The position numbers were made by a program, and so were the translations under genes. From Erythrocercus mccallii (lineage: Eukaryota; Chordata; Aves; Passeriformes; Dicruridae), in assembly GCA_013397435.1 (NCBI GenBank), contig VZRG01000188.1, positions 124,001 through 188,000 on the forward strand: a stretch of DNA of 64,000 nt. The letters run 5' to 3'. A model generated the notes under the pieces. It did no database searches. It saw only the letters and a program-made list of their open reading frames with translations, and had not been told where the DNA came from. Positions 46,646 to 57,476 of this stretch are shown here, piece after piece (position 1 is the stretch's first letter; the number at the start of each line of letters is the position of its first letter).

Positions 46646-49246
46646 AATTTCTTCTTCTTTCTGAGGTTGGTGATTAAAGATGGCAAAAGAGACATTCAAC
46701 TGTGTACACAGTGGAAGCTTTCATATGATGGAAGGTGACTGAAATAAAACTGAAGTTTAAATTTATTTTTTTCCTTGAATTTTTCTCTATCTTAACAAGT
46801 TATTTCCTTGTTTAAGAAACAGCCAATTCCCTTTCAAAGGCAGGGTTTAAATGTCACAAAATCATCATCCTGTCTGTTCTGAGTGTCGAGGCTAGCCTAG
46901 AGAAGAGGCAGGGGATTTCGGGGAAAGTGAGAGGGAAGGTTAGCCTTTTATGCTCATAAAACCTCCCCCGGACTCCTGGGTCTGACATGAAATCCCATTA
47001 AGAGGCACCCCACACACAGCAGCCCAGGAAATCAGCATCCCTGCTGCCTCCTGCAGCGAGGTGTACTTGAGGAAGGTCGTGGCAGACACTCCTTTAAAGC
47101 TGTGATGTTTTGTGCTCCAGCAGCCCAGGAAAGCTGCACCCTCCCTGCTCTTCTCAGCAATTCCCAGTGGTGAGGAACTTTTTGTTGTCCCCATGAATAA
47201 ACACCAAGGATGGATTCCTGTTAAACAGCAAAGGCTGTCTCAAGTGGAGGAGATCAAACCCAGCTTCTCTGGCTCATGACTGGATACAGACTGATAAGCG
47301 TGAATAGTGAGGAGAAATATTGTAATTTGCAATAGATTTCTCCTTCCCTTCACCCTGTAGCTTAGAGATACATTTAAAAACAATAATTTTTTGTCATTTT
47401 TGTTGTCTTTAATTACAGTGATTCCCAAGGGCTGCTGTTTTACTGAAAAATAATCCCACTTTGACAATGGAAGCTTAAGAGGCTGGTGGAACAGATTGAA
47501 AACCATTTCCATGCCTGGTTTAACTGCTTGACTGCCAGCCTGTGGAACTAATTTTCAGAAGTACTTGTACAACTCTCAGTAGTTTTGCCTTGGTACTGGG
47601 CTACAATGACATCAAAGGAAATGTTATTGCTCTGCATAGGCACAGATGGGACACAGGGAGAGGGTAGGTGACTGCAGAGAGGATGGTTTTGGCACTCTTC
47701 AAGGGAGAAAAGTGTGAAAAGATAGGAATTCAAACAAAACAATACTAATAAAACACAACACTAATAAAAAACATCAATTGTTGCTCACACTTCCACACTG
47801 ACTGAAGGAGGTGTTAGAAGCAAAACATTAGTTATAAAGAACAAGTTTCATGCAAATCTCTTGAATTTAGGTTCATTACACTGAACTTTGGCCAGGTAAA
47901 AGATACGTGGTCTGACTTTAATTTAGTCTTCAGCAGCAGCTCACTGAAGGCTGAGAAGGACTCCACAGGGAAAATGATGTGATTTCCCCACTGATATTTG
48001 TGGGAGTTTCAGCTGCCCAAACACTTCGTATGAACTCTTTTTGTTCTGCTTAAGTGAAGGGAGCTGAAACTTTCTGAATGGTTTTATGTTGATCTTGTGC
48101 AGCTGGGTAGGGAGAATGAATCTGGCAGCAATGTCCCAGCCTGGAGAAGCACCGAGTTTCACCTTCACTCTAGTGCTGTAGAAATTGTTTCTGACTGTTG
48201 ATTTCAGAGTAAAAGATGAGAAAGAGGTTGACATGGTGGTGAAGCAGTGATTGTGGCTGGGATGGGTATGTCAAGAAACTGATATTCAGTGTATTATCAT
48301 AAAAGCAGGGCTGATGTCAGGGCCACACTCCTGAAAACCTCACACAATATTACAGCAACCTGATGAGGACAACAATGAAATGGATTCTGTGGAACTATTG
48401 ATTTCCAGGAGGAAAATGAAGTTGCTCATGGGTTTGTCATCTTCTGCTCTCACAGTCCTCTCCAACCCTTCATTTTCTTCTTTTGTTCTTTCAAGGACAG
48501 CAAAGGTGAAGTCAGAGGAGGTAGGAAAATCTAACTGCTGTGCTGTGTGAATGAGGTGATGTTAATACAGATTTAGTTTGGTTTTCATATAAAAGAAACT
48601 ATTCTATTCCATTTTCCTCAAGCACCACAACACCTCTTTGGACCTTTGTCAAGGGTGGCAGAATGCTGATCTCTGAGCAAATATCACTGAAACATGATAT
48701 AATGATGTTATTTTTCTCCCAGGTAGAGAGAAAAGCAAATTTTGAACCCCACAGGTTCTTAAATCATTTATCAACTTGTTTCAGACTCTCCAGCATGCAA
48801 AGTATGAGCACATGAAGCAAGAAGAACAATTTCCAGTGTAAAATTACTCAGAAACAAGGTGAAAATGAACAGAGCAATGCATAAGTGTGCAAGCAAAGTG
48901 TATGTCAAGGGAAATTTCTGCCTTTGCCTGATACCAGCCCCAAACAACCCATTCATTAGCTGTAAACATTCTCCAGCTCCAACAACTCTCAATCTGTATT
49001 TATTTGTTTTCATTCTTCTTTGTGCCCAGAACTAAGAAAATATAAATGTAGCATGTTGTTTTGTTGGGGTTTTCCCATAGCAAAGGCATTTTCTAGGTTA
49101 TTTTCTTTTTTATTTTCTTTACCTGGACACTTGCTTTTCCTTCAATAACCTCTTAAGTATTCACAGCTTTTTTCAGGATTATAACAGGCCCTTTTAAAAA
49201 GATGCCACTGGACATGACATACACAAATATCTTTGACTCATGGATT
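46646..49246. other. Unassigned stretch
   Basis: 46905-47200 is GC-richer, with an 84-codon minus frame but no recognisable product. 48296-48323 shares a 28-bp sequence with 49513-49540 (separate entry). No CR1 or LTR is identified. Frames of 64-97 codons lack motifs. Confidence 0.4.
48296..48323 (+). repeat. 28-bp dispersed repeat, copy 1
   Basis: 'atcataaaagcagggctgat' and the next eight bases match 49513-49540 at 26 of 28 positions, in the same orientation, 1.2 kb apart. The match does not extend well on either side. I cannot assign it to a known family. Confidence 0.7.
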
Positions 49247-49483
49247 TCAGCTGAAGGAAGGAAAATTTAGGTTGGATTTTAGGAAGAACGTCTTCCCTTT
49301 GGGGGTGGTGAGGCCCTGGCACAGGTTACCCAGAGAAGCTGTGGCTGCCCCATCCCTGGAAATGTCCAAGGCCATTGGATGGGGCTGTGAGCACCTTGGG
49401 AATGTGGAAACTTTCCCTGTCCATGGTAGGGGATTGGAATGGGATCTTTAAGGTTCTTTCCAACACAAACCATTCTATTCCAA
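49247..49483 (+). mobile_element. CR1 LINE, 5'-truncated 3' copy
   Basis: Forward: 'tcagctgaaggaaggaaaat', 'ggttggattttaggaagaac', 'gccctggcacaggttaccca', 'gtccatggtaggggattgga' and 'aaaccattctattccaattc'. The ORF2 C-terminal frame 49233-49451 is open. The octamer tail is reduced to about one unit. Confidence 0.95.
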
Positions 49484-51030
49484 TTCATCAACAGTGTCCA
49501 GAGACTGAACATATCAGAAAAGCAGGGCTGAGGTCAGGGCTGGATTAAGAGTGTGGAAAACTTTCTCTAGCCTCTTCTATGTTCTATCACAGAATTTTTA
49601 TTTTTTTTTTTAAAGTATACATATATATATATTTATATAGATATACATGTTTGTAGGGGTGTGGTTTAGATATGAATCAGTTTGGTCTAGAAATTTAAAT
49701 AGGGCTCCTAACTGCTAAAGAAGTGAAGTTTTGAAAGGACTGTCTGAATCTTATGAGTCTAACAGTGAACTTTCATTTATCCTCAGCAAAGTCTAGAACT
49801 AAGATTCTAATATAACAAAATCTAGAACTAGAACTAACAAAATCAAGGAATATAAATGATTGTCAATGTCTACATTTTGTTATATCCCTGACTGCAGGAT
49901 TCAGGTGAGCTGCTGCAATTCTCTTAAGTTGCACACACAAAGCTTCAGAACGCTACTCCCTCAACTTCTTTCTTTTAAAACTTGCAAGAAACTCTAAATG
50001 AAGATGACAATATCTCTTCCTCAAAGGATTATATATTTCTCGTTAAACTTTAACTTCATTTAAAATCCGTCCTTGATCCTCTTAAAGTATTTGCGTAAGT
50101 GAATGAGGGCTGTAAAACATGACTGAAGCTTTCCTCCTTGGGGAAGCAGCTTGACCAATTTACATATTTATTAAATATTTTATATTTTACCAGATTGTAT
50201 GTACTTCGAAATGTCATATCTTATTTTTGGTCTGAGCTCTGCATAACCATAATGGCTATTTCCCGTCCCAGAAGAGAAAAAAAAAATAAGCTGCATCTTC
50301 TAATTTGACCACTTCTTAAGGATTTAAGTTTTTTATTTCTATGTTTTACTCTGTTCTGAAAAATTTAAACTTTTAGTGTTACGAAGTTTTACTAGTTCTG
50401 TGCAAATTAATCTCCTGTGAGGCTACATGACCAGCCTCTCGTTTTCCCTCTGGAATGAGATTCAGCTTTCTAAGTATCCAAAATGAACTTCCGAACCTGT
50501 TTGGTGGTTATTTTAGCTTTAAAGAAAATAAACACAAGGCTGTTGTAAACCAGAAATGCATATAAAGAAGTGCTTTCCCTTGTGGTACAAGGATCTATCA
50601 AAGCAGAGTTGATATTTCTGGTGTAATTCCTCCCCTCTCCCTCACCCTCACAGTGCAGCTGCCAGCATCTGGAGCAGAGATTTTTCCTTTGTCAATGATG
50701 TACAAGACTGGGGCACGCATGAGATATCATTACTGGGGTTTCCTGTGAGCAGTTTGGAGTCTGGAGACTGAATGGATGAAGCTCCAACAGGAAGCACAAT
50801 ATGAGGGCACATGACCAGTGTTGCTGTTGGATTCCTGAGTGTTGTGGAGCAAACCCTTTCCTCTGCATGTGCCCATTTCTGATGGAACAAGCCTCCTTCA
50901 CAGGGTGCTTTGAGATGCAGCTGCTGAGAAGAGAGTTTGAAAAGAAACAACTTTATTTATAAGCCATGGAGAATGTCCATTGCTCTCTTTTCTGGCCACC
51001 TCTAAAATGCATGACTTCCATGAAGCTCTG
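49484..51030. other. Unassigned stretch
   Basis: Holds the second copy of the 28-bp repeat (49513-49540) and a TA-rich simple patch at 49613-49652. From 49900 to 50560 it is AT-rich single-copy-looking DNA. The two overlapping minus frames at 50648-50950 have no motif. Confidence 0.4.
49513..49540 (+). repeat. 28-bp dispersed repeat, copy 2
   Basis: The partner of 48296-48323, differing at two positions. It begins ~30 bp after the end of a CR1 copy. Confidence 0.7.
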
Positions 51031-51109
51031 AGTCACAGAATCACAGAATCATTGAATCACAGAGTCATAGAGTCACAGAATAACAGAATCATAGAGTCAT
51101 AGAGTCATA
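51031..51109 (-). repeat. Expanded CR1 tail octamers
   Basis: About ten ATTCTGTG/ACTCTATG-type units, read on the minus strand. Most CR1 copies in the window have one to four. The units differ, so the expansion is not very recent. Confidence 0.85.
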
Positions 51110-51618
51110 CAAATGTAGAATGGTTTGAGTTGAAAGAGACTTTCCAGATGAGCTTGTTCCAACCTCCTGCCATAGGCAGGGAACTTTCCACTATCCCAGG
51201 TTTTTCCAGGCCTTGTCCAGCCTGGTCTTGAACACTTCCAGGGATGGGACAGCCACAGTCTCTCTGATTCTGTGCCAGACTTTCAGCATCCACAAAAGGA
51301 AAAATTTTTTCCCAGTATCTAATTTAAATTTACAGGTTTTTTTGGTTTAAAACCATTCCCCTTTGTCCTTTCAGGCCATGCCCTTGTTTAAAGTCCCTTT
51401 CCAGCACTCTTGTAGACCTTTAAGCACTGAAAGGGTCTCTAAGTTCTCTCTGGAGCCTTCTCTTCTCCAGACTGAACATCCCCAACTTTCCCAACCTGTT
51501 TCCATTGCAAAGGAGCACCAGTCCTTGGATCAGCCTCGTGGATTTTCTCTGGACTCACTCCAACAGATCCACATCTTCTGTTGGGGATCCCAGAACTGGG
51601 TGCAGTGTATTGTTTTTT
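51031..51618 (-). mobile_element. CR1 LINE, long 3' copy with expanded octamer tail
   Basis: The longest contiguous CR1 here (~590 bp). Its tail at 51031-51109 has about ten degenerate octamers. The body then runs 'atggtttgagttgaaagaga', 'cttccagggatgggacagcc', an ORF2 region with small indels, 'cttctcttctccagactgaa', 'tggactcactccaacagatc' and 'gatcccagaactgggtgcag'. The ORF2 frame is broken, so it is an old, dead copy. Confidence 0.96.
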
Positions 51619-52140
51619 TAGGACACATTCTTTAGGGTAAAGGAAACAAAAACCAAAACCTCAACACACCAAAAAACCAGATTTGTAGATGAAAATATCT
51701 GAAAAGAGAAAACTTGCCACATTGTCCAAGTGATCAATTATCGTAATATCATATTACCCTTGTCTACATTTTCAGGCAATGGTTTTTTTACATTATCCTT
51801 TCTGCAGAAGTCAGCATTCGTATCATAACTTTTGCCCCTATTTGAATTTTTGCATGGCCCTGTTATGCCATTTCTTTCCTTTTCTTGAGAGAATAAAGAG
51901 ATCAAGTTGCTCTTTGAAGGAAAAGCCAGGCGAGGGTTAGACCCCGTAACTGTTTCTTCAGCCTGGGTGAGGTAGGGACAAATCTTTTTCAGAGTCATAT
52001 CTTCCCTGGGGAGAGTCCACATTATTCATCCTTTCCTCTTCATAGGTCCTCTGACAGCCTTATCAATAAGAATTTCTTCCAAGTCACTGCACAATAAGCA
52101 CGAAAGACAATCTTTAAGACTCTACTAGAAGCAGACCGTG

Positions 52141-52178
52141 CTAAAAATAGTCCTGCATTCTAAAAATAGTCCTGCATT
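52141..52178 (+). repeat. 19-bp exact tandem duplication
   Basis: 'ctaaaaatagtcctgcatt' occurs twice head to tail without a mismatch, which suggests a recent slippage or end-joining event. Confidence 0.95.
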
Positions 52179-53034
52179 CTAATTGCTGCATAGGAACTAT
52201 CTGCTGACCAACAATTGCTCCATCTGATTTGTGCCGTGTTGATTTCTAATTAAAATGTTAACTATCTTATAGTAGTTAAATATGGATGTGGGCTGATATC
52301 AGTGTCCATTCAGCCCAGGAGTGTGTCTTTAACAGAGGCAGATGTTATTTCAACACATACTGGAGATTAAGCTCTATTATTTTTCTGGGGTTATAACCCC
52401 ACATTAAATTGATGGTGTTTATTTTCCATAGATTTATAACCTTGTTATAGCTCGTCTTTAGCTATAGATGCTGCATGACTTTGACTGGAGCTGACATACA
52501 TCTTTTAATGCCAGAGTTAGTCAGGTGTGCATACACACCCATAGCTTCTTCCAGCAATAAAGGTAAATTATATCCTGACTGGGCACAACCGGACACTCTC
52601 ACAACATCAGAGCAAGTAAAAGGAAAGAGTATTTCAGATGTTCCTTTCCACCACCCCTTAATTTCCTTCAAGCTGACACAATGTGTTGATCTCAGGAGAT
52701 GGCAAAGGACAGGATGAAAATTTAGATCCCTTTTGGGGGTATGAAATAATGAAGCAATTTTTGTAACAAAGAGCCATGCAAGTACTTTAAGGGCCTTGTG
52801 AGTAGTTAGGAATGTTGTTTTTCTCTGTTTCCAAGTCAGTATAGAGACAAGCACAGTCAGAAGGGGATACTGGCAAAGAAAACCTGCTGGGCAGCAGCTG
52901 TGTGGAAAGGCTTAGAGGAAAACTGCTGCCTTCCTCTTTGGAGGAGAGACCACTGCTGTTAGGAGGTTAAATTACCCTATAATTGTGCTCTGCACCTTCC
53001 AAAGCCATCAAAAAGTTCTATCGTGGAGATTTAT

Positions 53035-53172
53035 TGGTTTGGGTTTTTGTTTTGGTTTGGGTTTTTTGTTGGTTTGGGGTTTTTGTTTGGGTTTTTTTGT
53101 CTGTGTGTGTTTTGGTGGGTTTTGGTTTTTTTTGTTTTGTTTTGTTTTTTAGTTTTTGGGGTTTTTTTTGTC
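53035..53172 (+). repeat. G/T-rich low-complexity tract
   Basis: About 138 bases made almost only of G and T, with many (T)3-5(G)2-4 blocks. It is not a clean tandem repeat. Open frames on both strands here are pure low-complexity translations (F/G/W/V on plus, K/T/N/P on minus). Confidence 0.95.
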
Positions 53173-53251
53173 TGTGGCTGTTCAAAAGTGTCTCTTCCAA
53201 CAAATCTGTCCTTTGCTGACACCCTGCTTAGTAATTCTTCCCATATAATCA

Positions 53252-53385
53252 AAGGATCGTCAAATCATGGAATGGTTTGGGTTGGAAGGGACCTTAAAGT
53301 CCATCTAATTCCAACCCCATGCCATGGACAGGGATGATCAGGTTGCTGAGGGCCTCGTTTGACCCAATCCTTCATTGTTTTAGTG
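53252..53385 (-). mobile_element. CR1 LINE, 3' end fragment
   Basis: Reverse: 'tcaaatcatggaatggtttg', 'ggttggaagggaccttaaag', 'ccatggacagggatgatcag' and 'gctgagggcctcgtttgacc'. It stops before ORF2. It preserves the 3' UTR consensus well, although the outer octamer is worn. Confidence 0.93.
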
Positions 53386-53988
53386 CTGACAAAATCATGG
53401 GCAGAATATATGATGCTATGGCCTCCCCTCTCTGACAGAGGGAACAGCCTCAGTCTGTGAGCTCAGGACAGGCACCACAGCACTGCTGGAGTTAATGGAG
53501 ATTCCCCTGGTGTTGTCTGAGAGTTTTTCCCTTTGCATTTAATGTCAATACAGGAGGCGTAAAGATGGATTTTCTTTAATTGCTGAGCACACAGAAAGCA
53601 CAGTGTCTCTCAGTGAGCTGTGGACAACATTCCTCTTGTCATTGTCCATGACATCTGAGCTGTGATCCCCCCTCGTGTTGCTATTGGCACCCAACACTGA
53701 GAAAAAGGTGGGGATTTGGCTCTGATGGAATTGTTTATAGTTCTCATACAGGATTCTCTGTGCCTCTTATTCAGAAGGTCTTCTAAAGGTCCAGACCTAC
53801 CAGCCCCTTGCTTGGAGCCCTTTACTGATTGTCTGAAAATCAGTATTCATCGAGTCACATTTGGATATTTGAGCCATCTCTGCAAGGCTGGCAGGTGGAA
53901 CAGGGGATGCAAGAGAGAAAAATCCTTCTGGAGCACCAGTAGGAAGAGAATCAGGAAAGCTGGAGAGTAGATAGGTAGATAGTATATG
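53386..53988. other. Unassigned stretch
   Basis: 603 bp between CR1 copies. An 84-codon plus frame (53716-53970) is opposed by an 80-codon minus frame, and neither has a motif. Confidence 0.45.
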
Positions 53989-54318
53989 GAGCATAGAATT
54001 ATTGAGATTGGAAAAGATCTCTATGATCATGGAGTCCAACCATTAATCCAACACTGTCAGGTCAACCATTAAATCATTTCTCAAGGCACACCACTTACAT
54101 GGTTTTTTTAACATTTCCAGGTTGGTGATTCCATCTCTTGCCTGAACAGCTTGTTCCAATGCCTGACCACCCTTCCAGTGAAGAAACTTTCCTAATATCC
54201 ATTCAAAACCTTCCCTGGTTCAAATGGGGTCTGTTTCCTCTAATCCTATCTCATGTTACCTGGGAGAAAATACTGACTCCCCACCTGTCTATAACCTCCT
54301 TTCAGGTAATTGTAGTAA
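53989..54318 (-). mobile_element. CR1 LINE, 5'-truncated 3' copy
   Basis: Reverse: 'gcatagaattattgagattg' tail, 'gagtccaaccattaatccaa' UTR, and an ORF2 end with 'gcctgaccacccttccagtg' and 'tctcatgttacctgggagaa'. The frame is interrupted at 54196 by a stop. It is of the 4916/19951 subfamily. Confidence 0.94.
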
Positions 54319-56784
54319 TAGGAGTTGTAGCCATACCCAGAAGGGATGAAAATGATACAGGAGTAATCTACCTCTTTGTGCACCAGCGATGGGATTAATT
54401 TCAAAATGAGGGTCTTAGAAGTTTATTATTTTTACCTTTTTTTAAATAACTAAAAGATCTTGTGAACTTGACCCAGAGCTCACTCTTACTGTCCAAAACT
54501 CAGCACTCATCGTGTGGTTGATGGACCCAAAGTGCTGCCTTTACTGGAAATGACATAAAACTTTGCAACCTCAGGAATGATAAAGTGATTAGAGCAAGTA
54601 CTTAAGGGTGTTGCTGTGATTCACGGCTCTCTCTTCATTTACAGCAGCAGAAACCTAACTCAGGTTTTAGATTTTACACAGCTGGCATTGAAACTGTTCT
54701 GACTAGCAGTGACCACAGGCTTTAAAAGCAGAAAAAGCAGAAAAAAGCCCACAGAGGTACAATATATCAATACTAAATTAAATTATAATCCCAAGTTAGG
54801 AGAGCATTTATACACGAGTGTGACAACAACCATGCTGAAATGCCTAAAGCTGTGCAGCTACTGAAAAAAGAGCTACTTAGAGAATTAGGCCCTACTAAAT
54901 TAATCTAAAAACTGTAAAAGCACAATCAGCATTAGTTAGGTAAATTGTCTCCTCTATTCTCACAGGCTTTATTTGACTTAGATTTCTCCTGCAGACAGCA
55001 GATTCCTCAGATTCTTTTCCTGACTGAGAGGTTTCATTAAACTTTGCAATGTTTTCCAGTAGAACAATGACACATTTCCACCCGACGGTGGAAGATACAA
55101 ACTCGCCTTAGGTTCCCTAGGTATTTCTGGATAAATAATACAAAGAGACCTTGTATTTCCTCTGGCCCTGGAGAGCACATGAATCAAATGTCAATATATG
55201 ACTTGAAATTTCTTCTCATCCAACAGTAAGAGAGTCAAGGCTTTGGTTAAGAGATCGTTGTCTTCTGTATGAGGCCCCTTCAAGCACTACCACCATGAAG
55301 TCAGAGGATAAAAACTACATAAACTATTTATCCAACCTCATCACTGCCTTGATGAGCAAAGGAAACTTGTGAATATTAGAAGGGAAAATGTTCTTGCAGC
55401 TATTAGGTTATACAGTGTTGTCTTGAGGTGCCCCAGGCTGAGTTAGATTTCCTTCACAACCAACTCCTCACCAGATAAACCCTTTTGCCTGCTTCATTTT
55501 CCCTTTCTTTCAGCCAGTGAAGTAGAGATCAACAAAATGAGATTGGGAACTTGATCCTGTTACAGCTAGATTTGGGACAACTGTATTTTCTAGGACTCTC
55601 TTTAAAGTAATCTGAGAATTCTTGAAAAATACAGTGTCCTGGTAGCTGTTCTTACCTAGAATGTTTTAAGGTTCCAATGTCAATTATTCCCTGTGTCTTT
55701 TTTCATCTAGGCTAAATCCAAAATTTGCATCCCAGTTTCGTTGCAAGGAGTGGTTTTAGTGTCTGGAAAGGCCATGATGTGGAGGTATTAATGCTCAGAA
55801 AATGACTATGCAGGGCTTTTATGTGCATGTTCAGAAAACTGGCCCCAGATATTCTCAGAGTGATTAATCTGTCTGCTCTTCTCAGTTTCTTTAGTAAATG
55901 TTCTGTGGCACACTCAATTAAATCTGGTGATAAAACATCTTCCACTGGGATGTCTGACATGCTTGAAGTTAACCCCATATTGGAGGGTTTCTTCAGCTCG
56001 TGGACCTGTTAAAAATTCATGGTGCTAAGAGTTTTTCTGTGATAGGTGCAGGAACTCAGTATTTCTTTTCATGTAGCTTCTGGCATTTAAAGATGCACAA
56101 AAAACACCCCTAAAAATGAAACAGAAACCATCCCAAAGCACTAACATCACTAGGCCATGTATTTTAATCCTCAGTCTAACCTGGGATTGTTTCTGCCAGA
56201 ATATCCCCTGGTGCTGTTTCCAGATCAGTTTTAAATGCTTTAAGTGGTGATGTGTTCACAGCTTCCGTGGGACCATCATCATTCAGGCTGATAGATCTGT
56301 CCAATAGTGCCTAATGCCTGTCAGCATAAGCCTTGTTCTCAGTTTCTCAGCCTTATCTCTGCTGAAAAAAAAGTACTTATCATTTTGCCTTGCTAGTGGT
56401 TGACGGAAAGTTAATTAGAGCAAGAAAAAAACCTTTCTCCCTAGAAAGTTCAACCAGAAGTAGTTTTGACTGAGGAGCCAGTTTAAAGAGTACTTTCAAC
56501 ACTCTCCACACAGGCAGAAGTGCTGAAGTTTCTGATACACATATTTTTGAAGGAAAACTTCCCTTTCAAAATTAAAATGTGCATGAAATTGCACATAGCA
56601 TCTTGAGTCCCCCGGGAAAGCAGGACTCTGCAGAATCAATCTTCACAGAGCAGCTTGGCTAAGGCTCAGGTTATTTCATCTCCCTCTTCCAGCTGCTGAA
56701 TTGCATTTTTAAACTGTACCTTTAACTCCAACCAGTTGGGTTGTGAGCTTCGTGCTGACACTGCACGTAGGTGGATGAGGAATT
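54319..56784. other. Unassigned stretch (2.5 kb)
   Basis: AT-rich single-copy-looking DNA. Mutually antisense frames at 55712-56012 (88 and 63 codons) have no motif. No repeat, exon or RNA gene is recognised. Confidence 0.45.
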
Positions 56785-57022
56785 CAGCAGGACCTGGCCA
56801 TGTGCATTTGCAGCCCAGAAAGCCAAATGTGTCCTGGGCTGCACCCAAAACAGGGTGGGCAGCAGGTGAGGGGGGGGATTCTGCCCCTCTGCTCTGGTAA
56901 AATCCAATCCAGCTCTGGGGACCCCAACACAGGAAGGATGTGGAATTGTTTGAGTAGGTCCAGGGAAGGGCCACAAAGATTCTCAGAGGGATGGAACACT
57001 TCTCTGGAGACTGAGACATCTG
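56785..57022 (+). mobile_element. CR1 LINE, internal ORF2 fragment
   Basis: Forward: 'tgtgcatttgcagcccagaa', 'aatgtgtcctgggctgcacc', 'gattctgcccctctgctctg', 'agctctggggaccccaacac' and 'agggatggaacacttctctg'. This is the region between the reverse transcriptase and the C-terminal end. Three opposing frames are open, as usual for this GC-rich part. It may belong to the same insertion as the 3' end at 57310, with ~290 bp of diverged or inserted DNA between. Confidence 0.93.
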
Positions 57023-57309
57023 CTCAGCCATTTATTAGTTAGTCATGCATGGAGAATGGATCCATTTTCATGAAATTATCTGAACTTTTCATAGACTTGG
57101 AACTTGCCCAAGTCACTCAGTACCTGGAATTATATCCCAACAAGGATAAGCAACAAGGTAATTTTCTTCTTGTCTTTTTTAAAAGATCTCAAATTGTTGT
57201 GTCCCAAATAGGGTTTTGTACTAGGTACTTTCAGCACGGGTATATTCACAGAGCAGAACAGAGAGTATCTCCCTCTAAGGCACAACAACAACCCTGATGC
57301 AACAACACC

Positions 57310-57476
57310 TTCCCTTTTGGGGACACAAATCTCACTGGAGATATTCCAGAATTGTCTGGACACAATCCTGTGCCCTGTGCTCTGGGATGACCCTGCTGGA
57401 GCAGAGAGGTGGGACCACATAACCCCACTGTGGTGCCTTTCAAATTGGACCATTTTGGGACTCTGTGATTCTGCAG
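57310..57476 (+). mobile_element. CR1 LINE, 3' end of a different subfamily
   Basis: 'gtctggacacaatcctgtgc', 'tgctctgggatgaccctgct', 'ggagcagagaggtgggacca' and the tail 'tgggactctgtgattctg' define a 3' UTR type distinct from the other tails in the window. The two bird-typical tail groups are thus both present. Confidence 0.85.

Larger units (their letters stand above)
51619..53251. other. Unassigned stretch with simple repeats
   Basis: Includes an exact 19-bp tandem duplication (52141-52178) and a G/T-only tract (53035-53172). Frames of 80-130 codons on both strands at 51738-52022 and 52462-52854 show no recognisable domain. Confidence 0.45.

Noticed and set aside
53018..53337. Overlapping open frames on both strands rich in F/G/W or K/T/N/P
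   Set aside because: They are translations of the G/T low-complexity tract only.
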